Source of the DNA: Aeromonas lusitana
GTDB taxonomy: Bacteria; Pseudomonadota; Gammaproteobacteria; Enterobacterales; Aeromonadaceae
Direction of reading: 5' to 3'
Length of the DNA: 64,000 nt
Assembly (NCBI RefSeq): GCF_002812985.1
Contig: NZ_PGCP01000050.1
Coordinates: 1-64,000 of the forward strand
Under the pieces are notes generated by a model. It did not search any database. It was not told the origin of the DNA and saw nothing but the letters and a program-made list of their open reading frames with translations. This document shows, piece by piece, positions 46,484-57,352 of this stretch; the stretch's first letter is position 1, and every line of letters starts with the position of its first letter. Both the position numbers and the translations under genes were made by a program.

Positions 46484-46674
46484 ACCAGCCGCTGAGCTTG
46501 CTGCGAAGCCGCTTCCAAGGCTCATGTGCTGCTCGCTTGTCTGCTGCCAAGAGTGCTCATTTATGCCTATAAACTCCGGTTCCTGCGCTGCTCTTCACCT
46601 TGCTGACGGCTTCTCGCGACAGCTCATCCGCAGGTTTCAGTCTCGGCGGTTTGGTGAACATGTTTCGTACAAAG

Positions 46675-46710
46675 AAGGGGCGAGTGTGCAAGATTGCACA
46701 CTCGCCCCTT
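46675..46710. repeat. Perfect 17-bp inverted repeat abutting the htpG heat-shock promoter
   Basis: AAGGGGCGAGTGTGCAA, two bases, then its exact reverse complement. The right arm runs into the -35 element of the sigma-32 promoter. It does not match the CIRCE operator. It could terminate recR transcription, form an RNA hairpin or bind a regulator. Confidence 0.85.
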
Positions 46711-46742
46711 GATATTTGGGAGGCCAGCCCCATCTAGGTTGA
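46708..46742 (+). promoter_or_regulatory. Sigma-32 (heat-shock) promoter of htpG
   Basis: A -35-like CTTGATA (46708-46714), 13-base spacer and -10-like CCCCATCT (46728-46735) agree well with the RpoH consensus. Start of transcription near 46742, 36 bases before the ATG. Confidence 0.82.
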
Positions 46743-46777
46743 GAATCTGTTCAACCCGACGTTTTGAGGATTGGTCG

Positions 46778-48691
46778 ATGACCCAAAGTGTTCACGCCGA
46801 AACCCACGGCTTTCAAACCGAAGTCAAACAACTGCTGAGCCTGATGGCTCACAGCCTCTACTCCAACAAAGAAGTATTCCTGCGCGAGCTTATTTCCAAC
46901 GCCTCCGATGCGGCGGACAAGCTGCGCTTCAAGGCGCTTTCCGATGCCTCTTTGTTCGAAAACGACGGCCAGCTGCGCGTGCGCCTGGTGGTGGACAAAG
47001 AGAACAAGACCCTGACCATCTCGGACAACGGCATCGGCATGACCCGTGACCAGGTGATCGAACACCTGGGCACCATCGCCAAATCCGGCACCGCCGAGTT
47101 CTTCAAGCACCTCTCCGGTGATCAGGGCAAAGACTCCCAGCTGATCGGTCAGTTCGGGGTCGGCTTCTATTCTGCCTTCATCGTCGCCGACAAGGTGACC
47201 GTCATCTCCCGCGCCGCCGGCACAGAGCCGAGCCAGGGCGTACAGTGGGAATCCGAGGGGGAAGGCTCCTTCACCGTGGCGGACGTGACCAAAGAGGGTC
47301 GCGGTACCGACGTCATCTTGCACCTGCGTGCCGAGGAAGAAGAGTTCCTGGACGACTGGCGCCTGCGCGCCGTGGTGGCCAAGTATTCTGATCACATCTC
47401 TGTGCCGGTCGAGATGTACAAAGAGGGCACCCCGGATCGGGAAGAGGACGGTGAGACCATAGTCGGGACCCCAGGCGAGTGGGAGCAGGTCAACCGCGCC
47501 ACCGCGCTCTGGACCCGTAATCCGAAGGACATCAAGGACGAGGAGTATCAGGAGTTCTACAAGCACGTCGCCCACGACTTCGAAGATCCGCTTTTGTGGG
47601 GTCACAACCGGGTGGAAGGGGCGCAGGAGTACACCAGCCTGCTCTACATCCCGGCTCGCGCGCCGTTCGATCTCTATAACCGCGATCAGAAGCACGGTCT
47701 CAAGCTCTACGTGCAGCGCGTCTTCATCATGGATGACGCCGAGCAGTTTATGCCGACGTATCTCCGGTTTGTGAAAGGGGTGCTGGACTCCAACGATCTG
47801 CCGCTGAACGTCAGCCGTGAAATTTTGCAGGACAACAAGGTCACCGCTTCCTTGCGCAAGGCCTGCTCCAAGCGCGTGCTGACCATGCTCAACAAACTGG
47901 CCAAGGACGATGGCGAGAAGTACGCCAAGTTCTGGAGCGAGTTCGGTAACGTCTTGAAAGAAGGTCCGGCCGAGGATTACGCGAACCGCGAAGAGATCGC
48001 CAAGCTCTTGCGCTTTGCCAGTACCGCCGGCGAGGGGGAAGCCCAGACCGTCTCCCTGGAAGAGTATGTTGGCCGCATGAAGGAAGGTCAGCAGAAGATT
48101 TACTACATCACCGCCGACAGCTTCGCCGCCGCCAAGAACAGCCCGCACCTCGAGATCTTCCGCAAGAAGGGCGTCGAAGTGCTGCTGATGTGGGAGCGCG
48201 TCGACGAGTGGCTGATGAGCCACCTGACCGAGTTCGATGGCAAGCAGCTGGTCTCCGTCACCCGTGGCGAGCTGGACTTGGGCGAGCTGGAAGATGAAGC
48301 GGCCAAGCAGGCGCAAGAAGAGGCCGAGAAGGCCAACGCCGGTCTGGTTGAGCGGGTCAAGCAGAGCCTGGGAGACACCATCAAAGAGGTGCGCGTCACC
48401 CACCGTCTGACCGACTCACCGTCTTGCATCGTCACCGACGATCACGGCATGAGTACCCAGATGATCAAGCTGATGCGCGCCGCCGGCCAGCCGGTACCGG
48501 AGCAGAAGTACATCCTGGAGCTCAACCCTGAGCACGCGCTGGTGAAGAAACTCGACACCATCGAAGACGACAGCCTGTTTGGCGAGTGGGTCAACCTGTT
48601 GCACGAACAGGCCCAGTTGGCCGAACAGGGTGGCCTCAATGATCCGGCGAGCTTCGTCGCCCGTATCAACCGTCTGTTACTCCAGGCGTGA
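46778..48691 (+). CDS. htpG: Molecular chaperone HtpG (Hsp90)
   Basis: The ATG at 46778 has GAGGA at 46766-46770. The 637-residue protein has the GHKL ATPase domain ([32 protein letters not shown]), middle and dimerisation domains. It refolds client proteins under heat stress. Its own terminator follows the stop. Slightly longer than E. coli HtpG. Confidence 0.97.
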   Translation: MTQSVHAETHGFQTEVKQLLSLMAHSLYSNKEVFLRELISNASDAADKLRFKALSDASLFENDGQLRVRLVVDKENKTLTISDNGIGMTRDQVIEHLGTIAKSGTAEFFKHLSGDQGKDSQLIGQFGVGFYSAFIVADKVTVISRAAGTEPSQGVQWESEGEGSFTVADVTKEGRGTDVILHLRAEEEEFLDDWRLRAVVAKYSDHISVPVEMYKEGTPDREEDGETIVGTPGEWEQVNRATALWTRNPKDIKDEEYQEFYKHVAHDFEDPLLWGHNRVEGAQEYTSLLYIPARAPFDLYNRDQKHGLKLYVQRVFIMDDAEQFMPTYLRFVKGVLDSNDLPLNVSREILQDNKVTASLRKACSKRVLTMLNKLAKDDGEKYAKFWSEFGNVLKEGPAEDYANREEIAKLLRFASTAGEGEAQTVSLEEYVGRMKEGQQKIYYITADSFAAAKNSPHLEIFRKKGVEVLLMWERVDEWLMSHLTEFDGKQLVSVTRGELDLGELEDEAAKQAQEEAEKANAGLVERVKQSLGDTIKEVRVTHRLTDSPSCIVTDDHGMSTQMIKLMRAAGQPVPEQKYILELNPEHALVKKLDTIEDDSLFGEWVNLLHEQAQLAEQGGLNDPASFVARINRLLLQA

Positions 48692-48698
48692 CGTTTGT

Positions 48699-48725
48699 GG
48701 CCCACTGATATAGTGGGCCTTTTTT
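48699..48725 (+). terminator. Rho-independent terminator of htpG
   Basis: Stem GGCCCACT / AGTGGGCC with a GATAT loop and six T, starting 8 bases after the stop. Confidence 0.92.
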
Positions 48726-48920
48726 ATGGCCAGATGCCAGCTCGCGGCGATACTGGCCCGACCACAAGATTGCTGCATTTTCAATCATTTTTTGTGTTGG
48801 GCTCCTGCGCCTTTCGTCGTAGTGCCCGGGCAAACACATGGTGATAATGTGGCCACTTACACGGGGCAAGCTTGTGAAAATGGGCGAAACCGTGTAGTTT
48901 TTTGCCTTCTCAAGAATTGA

Positions 48921-49589
<669 letters not shown>

Positions 49590-49688
49590 TTCGCCTTCGA
49601 TAAAAAATGAGATTGAGATAAGGGTCCATCCAGGGCCCTTTCTTGCATTACAACAAGAACGACAAAAACAGCACGACAGGAAGCTAAC

Positions 49689-50663
49689 GTGACCACAAAA
49701 ACCGGGATCTTGCTCGTCAATCTGGGGACGCCAGCGGCGCCGACCACCTCCGCCGTCAAGGCCTTCCTCAGCCAGTTCCTGCAGGACCAACGGGTGGTTG
49801 AAATACCGCGTCTGTTGTGGTCCCCCCTGCTCAATCTTGCCATCTTGCCGTTTCGGGCCCCCAGGGTCGCCAAGCTATACCAGCAGATCTGGACCGAAGA
49901 GGGGTCGCCTCTGATGGCCATCAGCCAGCGTCAGCGCGCGGCGCTGGAGCAGGAGCTCAAACGCGAAGGGGTCGATGTGCCCGTGGTGCTCGCCATGACC
50001 TATGGCAGCCCGTCTCTGAGTGATGGCTGGCAGGCCCTCAAGGCGCAAGGGGTCAACCGGGTCATCTTGTTGCCGCTCTATCCCCAATATGCCGCCAGCA
50101 CCACGGCCGCCGTGTTTGACGGTTGGGCGCGGGTGATGAAGAGCGAGCGCCACCTGCCGGTGATGCGCCTCATCCGTGATTATCACAATCACCCCGAATA
50201 CATACAGGCGCTCGCCATGAGCGTGCGTCGCCAGTGGGAGCAACAGGGGCAGGGAGAGCATCTGCTGATGTCCTTCCACGGCATTCCCCAGCGCAGCGAA
50301 GACGAGGGTGACCCCTATGGTCACCAGTGCCGCCGCACCGCGAGCCTGCTGGCCGAGGCCCTGGGCCTTGCCCCCGAGCAGTGGAGCGCCAGCTTCCAGT
50401 CCCGCTTCGGCAAGCAGGAGTGGCTCAAGCCCTACACCGACGCCACCATCACTGAACTGGCCAACAAGGGGGTCAAGCGCCTCGATGTGATCTGCCCGGC
50501 GTTTTCCGCCGACTGCCTCGAGACCCTGGAGGAGATCCAGGTAGAGAACCGCCACCTCTTCACCGAGGCGGGGGGAGAGCAGTTCCATTACATCCCCGCC
50601 CTCAACAGCGATCAGGCCCATATCCGCATGATGGTGTCGCTTATCTGCCGCGAATTGGCATGA
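49689..50663 (+). CDS. hemH: Ferrochelatase
   Basis: A 324-residue enzyme with a GTG start at 49689, preceded by CAGGAAG. It begins TKTGILLVNLGTPAAPT and contains the active-site LLMSFHGIPQR with the catalytic His, and the PAFSADCLETLEEI motif. It inserts iron into protoporphyrin IX in the last step of haem synthesis. The adk-hemH order is widespread. Confidence 0.97.
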   Translation: MTTKTGILLVNLGTPAAPTTSAVKAFLSQFLQDQRVVEIPRLLWSPLLNLAILPFRAPRVAKLYQQIWTEEGSPLMAISQRQRAALEQELKREGVDVPVVLAMTYGSPSLSDGWQALKAQGVNRVILLPLYPQYAASTTAAVFDGWARVMKSERHLPVMRLIRDYHNHPEYIQALAMSVRRQWEQQGQGEHLLMSFHGIPQRSEDEGDPYGHQCRRTASLLAEALGLAPEQWSASFQSRFGKQEWLKPYTDATITELANKGVKRLDVICPAFSADCLETLEEIQVENRHLFTEAGGEQFHYIPALNSDQAHIRMMVSLICRELA

Positions 50664-50744
50664 TAACCGGCTAGGATCTCTGCCATCCGCCGCGGGTCGG
50701 CAGGGATGCTCGGGTTTTAACGTTCAACGATAAGGAGTGTCTAG

Positions 50745-51140
50745 ATGATGCATGTCACGCTGATTTACGCCGGCCTGTTGGGGCTCTTGTTCCTGCTGCT
50801 CTCCTTCTGGGTGGTCAAGCGCCGGGCCCAGTTCAAGGTGATGATAGGGGAAGGGGAGGCGCCCGAGATGCGCTCCGCGATCCGCGCCCACGCCAACTTC
50901 GCCGAGTACGTGCCGCTCACCCTGCTGCTGATGGCTCTGTGCGAGCTGGCCGGAGTCGGCGCACTCTGGCTGCACCTGGGTGGCATCTTGCTGCTGGTGG
51001 GCCGCATCCTGCACGCCATCGGCATCCAGATCCCCAAGGCGCCCAACAAGCCGCGCCTGTTTGGCACCCTGTTCTTCTGGCTCTCCCTCGGCCTCTTCTC
51101 TGTACTGGCCTTGGTTCAGGGGCTGTCGTTCGGGGGATGA
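50745..51140 (+). CDS. MAPEG-family membrane protein
   Basis: A 131-residue protein with four hydrophobic segments and the MAPEG-type motif pattern MRSAIRAHANFAEYVPLTLLL, followed by GRILHAIG. Members include microsomal glutathione transferases and eicosanoid enzymes, but bacterial members such as this have mostly unknown activity. ATG at 50745 or 50748 follows AAGGAG. Ends before a strong terminator. Confidence 0.88.
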   Translation: MMHVTLIYAGLLGLLFLLLSFWVVKRRAQFKVMIGEGEAPEMRSAIRAHANFAEYVPLTLLLMALCELAGVGALWLHLGGILLLVGRILHAIGIQIPKAPNKPRLFGTLFFWLSLGLFSVLALVQGLSFGG

Positions 51141-51157
51141 TTGACTCGCCGATTTGT

Positions 51158-51188
51158 AAAAAACCACCCCACCCCGAGGTGGTTTTTT
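51158..51188. terminator. Bidirectional terminator
   Basis: AAAAAACCACC ... GGTGGTTTTTT arms with a C-rich loop and T runs on both strands. Confidence 0.9.
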
Positions 51189-51323
51189 TATGTCGCCACA
51201 ATCAAACGTTTTCCTCTGCAGCCCTTGTCTATACTGACCCCATATTTTAAACGGGCGACTTTTCGATGGGACGGATTGTGTTAAAATCCCGCCCCTCTTT
51301 TCCCCAGAGCACAGAAGATTGCC

Positions 51324-52628
51324 ATGAAATTTCCCGGTCAGCGCAAGTCCAAACACTACTTCCCGGTCGACAGGCGTGATCCCCTGATCCCGCAAAATCC
51401 TCTGCTCACCGAACTGGGCAAGGCCTATGTGGTGGGTATCGATCAGACCCTGGTGGACATCGAAGCCCACGTGGATGAAGACTTCCTGAACCGGTACGGC
51501 TTGAGCAAGGGCCACTCCATGCTTATCTCCGACGATGTGGCCGAGCGGGTCTACGAAGAGCTCAAGAACAATAACATGGTGGTGAGCGAGTTTGCTGGCG
51601 GCACCATAGGCAACACCATGCACAACTACTCTGTGCTGGCGGATTCCCACTCCATCCTGCTCGGGGTCATGAGCCAGGACATCCGCATCGGCAGCTACGC
51701 CTACCGCTATCTGTGCAACACCTCCTCACGGGTCAACCTCGACTACCTGCAACCGGTAGACGGCCCGGTCGGTCGCTGTTTCACCTTCATCACCGAAGGG
51801 GGCGAGCGCAGCTTTGGCATCAACGCCGGCAAGATGGATCACCTGGATGTGGCGCACATCCCCGAGGCCATCATCAAGGAGGCTTCCGCCCTGGTGATCA
51901 CCGCCTATCTGGTGCGCGGCGCCGATGGCACCCCCATGAAGGACGCGGCCATGACTGCCGTGCGTTATGCCCGTGAGGCCGGTGTGCCCGTGGTGCTGAC
52001 CCTGGGTACCCGCTTCGTCATCGATGAAAATCCCCAGTGGTGGCGCGATTTTATCGCCGAGAACGTGACTGTGCTTGCGATGAACGAGGACGAGGCGGAA
52101 GCCCTGACCGGAATAAAAGACCCCCTCGGTGCCGCCGACAAGGCCCTGGACTGGGCCGACATGGTGCTCTGTACCGCCGGCCCCATCGGCCTCTACATGG
52201 CGAGCTACACCGAAGAGGACTACAAGCGCGAGACCACTCATACCCTGCTGCCCGGGGTCATCCCCGAGTTCAACATGTTTGAGTTCAGCCGTCCCATGAC
52301 CCGTGCCAAGTGCCGCAAGCCGGCGCGCATCTACTCCCACATCTCCCCCTATATGGGCGGCCCGGAGAAGATCAAGAACACCAACGGCGCCGGGGATGGT
52401 GCCCTCTCTGCGGTGCTGCACGACATGGTGGCCAACGCCTATCACCGCATGAATGTGCCGAACTCCGCCAAGCACATGTCCGAGTTCCTGACCTACTCCT
52501 CCCTGGCCCAGGTGTGTAAATACGCCAACCGGGTGAGCTACGAGGTGCTGGCCCAGAGCAGCCCACGCCTCTCTCGCGGTCTGCCGGAGAAGGAAGACAG
52601 TCTGGAAGAGGTGTACTGGGAGCGTTGA
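51324..52628 (+). CDS. gsk: Inosine-guanosine kinase
   Basis: A 434-residue PfkB-family sugar/nucleoside kinase. Substrate-binding segments include VVGIDQTLVDIEA and EFAGGTIGNTMHNY, and the catalytic Asp lies in KNTNGAGDGALSA. It phosphorylates guanosine and inosine in purine salvage. Short leader; followed by a palindromic hairpin. Confidence 0.95.
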   Translation: MKFPGQRKSKHYFPVDRRDPLIPQNPLLTELGKAYVVGIDQTLVDIEAHVDEDFLNRYGLSKGHSMLISDDVAERVYEELKNNNMVVSEFAGGTIGNTMHNYSVLADSHSILLGVMSQDIRIGSYAYRYLCNTSSRVNLDYLQPVDGPVGRCFTFITEGGERSFGINAGKMDHLDVAHIPEAIIKEASALVITAYLVRGADGTPMKDAAMTAVRYAREAGVPVVLTLGTRFVIDENPQWWRDFIAENVTVLAMNEDEAEALTGIKDPLGAADKALDWADMVLCTAGPIGLYMASYTEEDYKRETTHTLLPGVIPEFNMFEFSRPMTRAKCRKPARIYSHISPYMGGPEKIKNTNGAGDGALSAVLHDMVANAYHRMNVPNSAKHMSEFLTYSSLAQVCKYANRVSYEVLAQSSPRLSRGLPEKEDSLEEVYWER

Positions 52629-52654
52629 TCTCACAGGATTTCTTAGACTAAAAG

Positions 52655-52680
52655 ACGAAGGCGCCCATGGGCGCCTTCGT
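52655..52680 (+). terminator. Palindromic terminator of gsk
   Basis: A perfect 26-base palindrome with arms ACGAAGGCGCCC and its complement around a two-base centre, 27 bases after the stop. The following T stretch is weak (GCATTTT). Confidence 0.65.
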
Positions 52681-52792
52681 GCATTTTCGGGCTGGATCAT
52701 GTTTTCGGCAGCGGCTTTACCGCAGTCGTGGACAGCCCGCGCCGGAGCGACATACCTTGTTAACAGCATGTAGCTGAGTAGGGAGTGAGGTT

Positions 52793-54421
52793 ATGTTGAG
52801 ACGATGGAGTATCGGCCGGCGCCTGTCGCTGGTGACCCTGATGGTGCTGGTCCTGCTCGGGCTCTTGCTGTTTTCCTGTCTGCAGATCTACCAGCAGGGG
52901 CTGATGGCGGAGAAGAGCCGCCAGACCCGGGCTCAGGTCGAGACCGCCTACAGTCTGGTGGCCGAATTCGAGGCGCGGGTGCAGCGGGGCGAGCTTGGCG
53001 AAGCCGATGCCAAGGCCCAGGCGCTGGCGCTGATCAAGGGGCTGCGCTATGGCCAGGACGACTATTTCTGGATCAATGACAGCCACCCCACCATGGTGAT
53101 GCACCCCATGAAGCCCGCGCTGGATGGTCAGGATCTCTCCGGAGTGGAGGACAAGCAGGGGCTCAAGCTGTTTGTCGCTTTTGCTGAACTTGCCAAGGCG
53201 CAAGGGGCGGGGGAGGTTGCCTACTACTGGCCCAAACCCGGGGTGGAGGAGCCGGTGCGCAAGATCTCCTACGTCAAGCGCTTCGCCCCCTGGGACTGGA
53301 TCATAGGCACCGGCGTCTATGTGGACGATGTCGAGGCCCAGTACCGGGAGGTGCTGTTCACCCTGCTCGGGATTGGCGCCGTGCTGGCCATACTGCTGTT
53401 CCTGGTGGTCGGCCTCATCGTACGCAGCATAGTGGTGCCGCTCTCCCAATCCGTGTCGGCCCTTGGCAATATCGCCAGGGGAGAGGGGGATCTGAGGTTC
53501 CGCCTGCCGGAGTTGGGTCGGGATGAGCTGAGCCAGCTGTCGGTCAACTTCAACCAGTTTGCCAGCCAGATGGCGCAGCTGGTGGGCCGCAGCCAGCAGA
53601 TCGCCGCCCAGAACCGGGAGCAGGCCCATCAGCTGGAGCAGATCGTCGATCGCACCGGCGCCATCGTCACCGGCCAGGAGCAGGACACCCTGCGCGTCGC
53701 CAGTGCCATGGAGCAGATGACGGTGAGCAGTCGCGAGGTAGGTCAGCACGCCGCCCAGGCGGCGGATGCCGCGGATGAGGCGCTCAATCTGGCCCAGCAT
53801 GGCCGGGAGGTGGTGGCCCAGACCATTGCCACCATAGATCAGCTGGGGGACGAGATGGCCCAGACGGTGCGGGCCGTGAGTCAGCTCGAGCAGGAAACCC
53901 AGCAGATAGGCTCAGTGCTGGATGTGATCCGGGGCGTGGCCGAGCAGACCAATCTGCTGGCCTTGAACGCAGCCATCGAGGCGGCGCGGGCGGGGGAGCA
54001 GGGCCGTGGCTTTGCAGTGGTGGCGGACGAGGTGCGCACCCTGGCCACCCGCACCCACAGCTCCACCGACGAGATCCGGCAGATGATACAACGGCTGCAG
54101 GAGGGGGCGGGCAAGGTCGCAAGCGGCATCACTCAGTTGCAGCAACTCTCCCGCTCGACCGCCGACAAGGCCGGTGAGGCGGACGGCGCCATCAATGCCA
54201 TCGATGGATCCGTACACACCATCACTGCCATGAATAGTCAGATTGCCACCGCCGCCGCCGAGCAGAGTCGGGCGGCGGAGGAGATCAACCAGAGACTGGT
54301 GGCCATCACTTCCCTGGCGACGGAAGCCCTGGCCCAGAACCAGTTGACAGAGCAGGCGGCGGGCACGCTGGCCCACTCTTGCGACGAATTGGGGGCCCTG
54401 GTCGCCCAATATCGTACCTGA
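52793..54421 (+). CDS. Methyl-accepting chemotaxis protein with single Cache sensor domain
   Basis: A 542-residue chemoreceptor. A first membrane helix at about 14-37 is followed by a periplasmic sCache_2-type domain ([36 protein letters not shown]), a second helix at about 190-215, a HAMP region, and the signalling domain with the highly conserved tip [20 protein letters not shown]. It senses a small molecule, often a carboxylate, and controls CheA. No pentapeptide tether is seen at the C-terminus (ends in QYRT). Confidence 0.94.
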   Translation: MLRRWSIGRRLSLVTLMVLVLLGLLLFSCLQIYQQGLMAEKSRQTRAQVETAYSLVAEFEARVQRGELGEADAKAQALALIKGLRYGQDDYFWINDSHPTMVMHPMKPALDGQDLSGVEDKQGLKLFVAFAELAKAQGAGEVAYYWPKPGVEEPVRKISYVKRFAPWDWIIGTGVYVDDVEAQYREVLFTLLGIGAVLAILLFLVVGLIVRSIVVPLSQSVSALGNIARGEGDLRFRLPELGRDELSQLSVNFNQFASQMAQLVGRSQQIAAQNREQAHQLEQIVDRTGAIVTGQEQDTLRVASAMEQMTVSSREVGQHAAQAADAADEALNLAQHGREVVAQTIATIDQLGDEMAQTVRAVSQLEQETQQIGSVLDVIRGVAEQTNLLALNAAIEAARAGEQGRGFAVVADEVRTLATRTHSSTDEIRQMIQRLQEGAGKVASGITQLQQLSRSTADKAGEADGAINAIDGSVHTITAMNSQIATAAAEQSRAAEEINQRLVAITSLATEALAQNQLTEQAAGTLAHSCDELGALVAQYRT

Positions 54422-54533
54422 TGAGGCTTATCCCCGCCTTTTTGGGGATTTGACTTGAGTCTGGGGGGCTTTTGGGACACCATCAGCCCCATTCTTGGCC
54501 AGCGTGGCCACCGTCTGCAAGAGAGAGACCCCC

Positions 54534-54896
54534 ATGAGCAAACTAACTGACAACCTTGATGCCAATTTCCAGCTGTTTATCGAAGAAGTCCGCGAGTCCG
54601 GTCAGGTGTGGGGTCTGCGCTACGGTGAAGACTGGGTCGTGTGCCGCTCCGCCGAGTTCGAAGACGCCGACGTCATGCCGCTCTGGTCCGCCGAGGGCGA
54701 TGCCCGCCTGCACTGCGTGGACGAGTGGGCCGACTACGAGCCGGAAGTGATCGAGCTAGAAGAGTTCCTCGACATCTGGATCAACGATCTGGACGATGAC
54801 GACGTGCTGGTCGGCCCGAACTGGAACGCCGATCTGGAAGGCCAGGAGCTCGAACCCATCGAGCTGGCCAAGGCACTGGTCGAGCTGGACGCCTGA
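54534..54896 (+). CDS. DUF2750-family conserved hypothetical protein
   Basis: The ATG at 54534 is preferred over an upstream in-frame start because it begins the conserved MSKLTDNLDANFQLFI and follows a GAGAGA-rich site. The 120-residue acidic protein has WGLRYGEDWVVC and a WINDLDDDDVLVGPNWN stretch typical of this small soluble family. Function unknown. Followed by a terminator hairpin. Confidence 0.85.
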   Translation: MSKLTDNLDANFQLFIEEVRESGQVWGLRYGEDWVVCRSAEFEDADVMPLWSAEGDARLHCVDEWADYEPEVIELEEFLDIWINDLDDDDVLVGPNWNADLEGQELEPIELAKALVELDA

Positions 54897-54946
54897 ACTG
54901 TGTTGCATTGAGGGCCCGTTGGCGGGTCCCCTGGGATTGAAGGAGA

Positions 54947-54978
54947 ACCGATGGCCGCGAGGCTGTCGGTTTTTTTTT
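54947..54978 (+). terminator. Rho-independent terminator
   Basis: Imperfect stem ACCGATGGCC / GGCTGTCGGT with a GCGA loop followed by eight or more T. Confidence 0.82.
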
Positions 54979-55074
54979 ATGGCCCAGCTCCAGAATCTGG
55001 CATGAAAAGGCGATTTGGCTTGGCGAAGCCGGTGGGATGGGCCATCATCAACCCTTTGCCGAGCGGGAGGTGAC

Positions 55075-55569
55075 ATGTTTGTCTTTAACGTGACCACACA
55101 GGCGGGAGCGCGGGCCGAGATCCGGGTGCAGGCGCTGGACTGGAGCCAGAGCGGGCCCGTTACCTTCAGTTGTGACAGCGATGAGCTGGCGCTGGTGTTG
55201 CTGACCGAGTGCCGCTGCGATGCCGTCGGCTTTTTCAACCTGCTGGCCGGTTGCAAGCCGCTCTATGTGGAGCAGTGGCTCGCCTATCTGCAGGAAACGG
55301 GTCACATCGACAAGCAGAGTTGCCAGCTGGAGAGCCCGGTTCAGGAGGACTATCTGGCCAAGGCCGGGCTGGATGACGAAGAGCTCAATGCTCTGCTCGG
55401 GCAGGTCTACAAAGTGGCCGGTTTCAATCGGTTGCAGATCAACCGTTATCTCAAGAATCGCCACAATCCCACTATGCTGGCGACGCGCTACGATCAGAAG
55501 GAGCTGGAACGCTATCGCCAGCTCAACGACATCATATTGACCCTGCTGAAGTTGAAACGCCCCCAGTAA
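55075..55569 (+). CDS. Conserved hypothetical protein, soluble
   Basis: The ATG at 55075 follows GGGAGGTGAC; the open frame 20 codons upstream is rejected. The 164-residue protein has no membrane segment or signal peptide and no motif I recognise; the C-terminal half is helical and basic (YKVAGFNRLQINRYLKNRHNP). Its last 38 bases overlap the 3' end of the convergent GGDEF-EAL gene, so transcription from the two sides collides. Confidence 0.75.
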   Translation: MFVFNVTTQAGARAEIRVQALDWSQSGPVTFSCDSDELALVLLTECRCDAVGFFNLLAGCKPLYVEQWLAYLQETGHIDKQSCQLESPVQEDYLAKAGLDDEELNALLGQVYKVAGFNRLQINRYLKNRHNPTMLATRYDQKELERYRQLNDIILTLLKLKRPQ

Positions 55570-57166
55570 ATCCCCTGTGCTTGAGATCAGGCCTCAGCTC
55601 CTGAGGCCTGGCGATGAGATAGCCCTGCAGGCCGTCCACGTACATGCCCTGCAACAACTCCTTCTGCTCCAGCTCCTCCACCCCTTCCGCGATCACCAGA
55701 CAGCCCATGCGATGGGACACGTCGACTATCATCCGCACGAACTGTTGGTTGGCCTCGTCCTGCTCCAGGGTAGTGATGAGTGCCGGATCCAGCTTGACGT
55801 AGTCGGGCCTGAGCTCGCGCAGGAGGGCGAAGGAGTCGATGCCCTTGCCGAAGTTGCAGATGGCGGAGCGACTGCCCTGGCGCCTGAGCAGCTCGAACAG
55901 GCGCTTGGCACCGCTCAGGTTCATCTCCAGCCGCTCTTCTTCCAGCTCGAACACCAGCTGGGCGCTGGTGTCGAGATCCTTGCCAAGCTGTTGATCGAGC
56001 CAGATGAGGAAGGTGCTGTTTTGCAGCGGATTGCCGGACAGACGCAGCCCCCAGCGACTGTGGTGGCTGTCGAAGGCCTTGTGCTGGCGCATGATGTGGC
56101 GGATCAGCATCTGCTCCAGTTTCATCACCATGTCCAGCCGGTGGGCCATGGCGAACAGGGTATCCATGGGCAGCACCGTGCCCGCGTTGCTGTTGAAACG
56201 GGCGTAGATCTCCTGATAAGGCACCATGTCCGGGTTCAGGGTCTGGATGGGCTGACAGTAGAAGCTGACACGCTCCTGGGACAGCAGCTCATCCAGCACC
56301 CGCTTCCAGTGCTGCTGGCCATGGAGATCCAGTGAGGAGTCATGTTGCTGGATGGCCCAGCCGTTCACCACGCCGGTCTGGGCGCGGGCCAGGGCGAGAT
56401 CGGCGCGGGCCAGGATGGCGTCTATCTTCTGGCCGCTGCTAAAGGGCGTCAGCCCCGCATAGGCGGTACCGGCCAAGCCCTGCTGCTGTTGATAGTGATC
56501 GAAGGCAACCTTGAGCCCCTGTCCCAGCAGGTGGGGCTGGATCTCGTCGGCGGGTTGGAGCAGCACGGCGAAGTCGGCGCCAGAGATGCGGTAGACCTGG
56601 TGGCTGGGCACGTGGCTGACCGCCTGGGTGATGAGCTCGGTGAGTGCCTTGAGATAGGCATCCCCGGACAGGGCGCCGCGTTGCTCGTTGATGGTGCCAA
56701 GCTTGGTGGCCCGGATGAGGATCAGCAGGGCGCTGTGGGTCTCTTCTTGCTGCAAAAACACCGACATGTCCCGTTGAAAACAGTGGCGATTGCGAAGGCG
56801 AGTCAGCTCGTCCAGGTGAGCTTGATGGTGCAGCTCTGTGATCTGGCTGCGTGCATCCTGCTCGGCGGCCGTGAAGGAGGCAAGCAGTTGACGCAGCGCC
56901 AACTGGGCTTGCGGGCTGTCGAGCCTGGTGGGGTCTCGCAGTTGCAGCGCCTGCAACCAGCTCTGCTCCAGTCGATGCTGCTCCGACGCCCGCAAATGAC
57001 GAACGACGTAAAACAGCAGACCGAAGCCGGCTATGGTGGTTGCCATGACCAGCAACAGGGTGTGGGGAGGGGCGGGCGGGGCGAGCCAGATCCCTTGCAG
57101 CAGAAGCAGCGGGATGCAGATCATGGCACTCACCAGCAGCAGGTTCCCCCCTGAGGTTTTCAACAT
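55532..57166 (-). CDS. Membrane GGDEF-EAL domain protein with degenerate active sites (CsrD/MshH-like)
   Basis: A 544-residue protein with two N-terminal membrane helices, a linker, a GGDEF-like domain and an EAL-like domain. The GGDEF signature is replaced by SGADF (RISGADFAVL). The EAL motif is replaced by EIYAR, and the DDFGTG loop by CNFGKG, although LSGNPLQ, KLD and EGVE are kept. Cyclic-di-GMP synthesis and hydrolysis are therefore both doubtful. Degenerate proteins of this layout, such as CsrD, act as regulators rather than enzymes; at 544 residues it is shorter than CsrD, so identity is open. Confidence 0.82.
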   Translation of the reverse strand: MLKTSGGNLLLVSAMICIPLLLLQGIWLAPPAPPHTLLLVMATTIAGFGLLFYVVRHLRASEQHRLEQSWLQALQLRDPTRLDSPQAQLALRQLLASFTAAEQDARSQITELHHQAHLDELTRLRNRHCFQRDMSVFLQQEETHSALLILIRATKLGTINEQRGALSGDAYLKALTELITQAVSHVPSHQVYRISGADFAVLLQPADEIQPHLLGQGLKVAFDHYQQQQGLAGTAYAGLTPFSSGQKIDAILARADLALARAQTGVVNGWAIQQHDSSLDLHGQQHWKRVLDELLSQERVSFYCQPIQTLNPDMVPYQEIYARFNSNAGTVLPMDTLFAMAHRLDMVMKLEQMLIRHIMRQHKAFDSHHSRWGLRLSGNPLQNSTFLIWLDQQLGKDLDTSAQLVFELEEERLEMNLSGAKRLFELLRRQGSRSAICNFGKGIDSFALLRELRPDYVKLDPALITTLEQDEANQQFVRMIVDVSHRMGCLVIAEGVEELEQKELLQGMYVDGLQGYLIARPQELRPDLKHRGFTGGVSTSAGSI

Positions 57167-57352
57167 CGGCTCATCCTTGATGATGTTTGTGATGGGTAAA
57201 TTCTAACCAAGCTCGCGGCAGAACGCTTGTGTACTCACACAACACCATAAAAGGGGCGACGGAATGCGATTAAATGTGAGTGAAAACACTTTCATAACGG
57301 CTAAAAAAGGCGAATATGAGATGAAAACAGCACCCACCAGGCCGAGGTAATT

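Noticed and set aside
46675-46710. CIRCE operator of htpG
   Set aside because: The palindrome has the opposite arm order and a two-base centre, unlike the CIRCE form with nine central bases.
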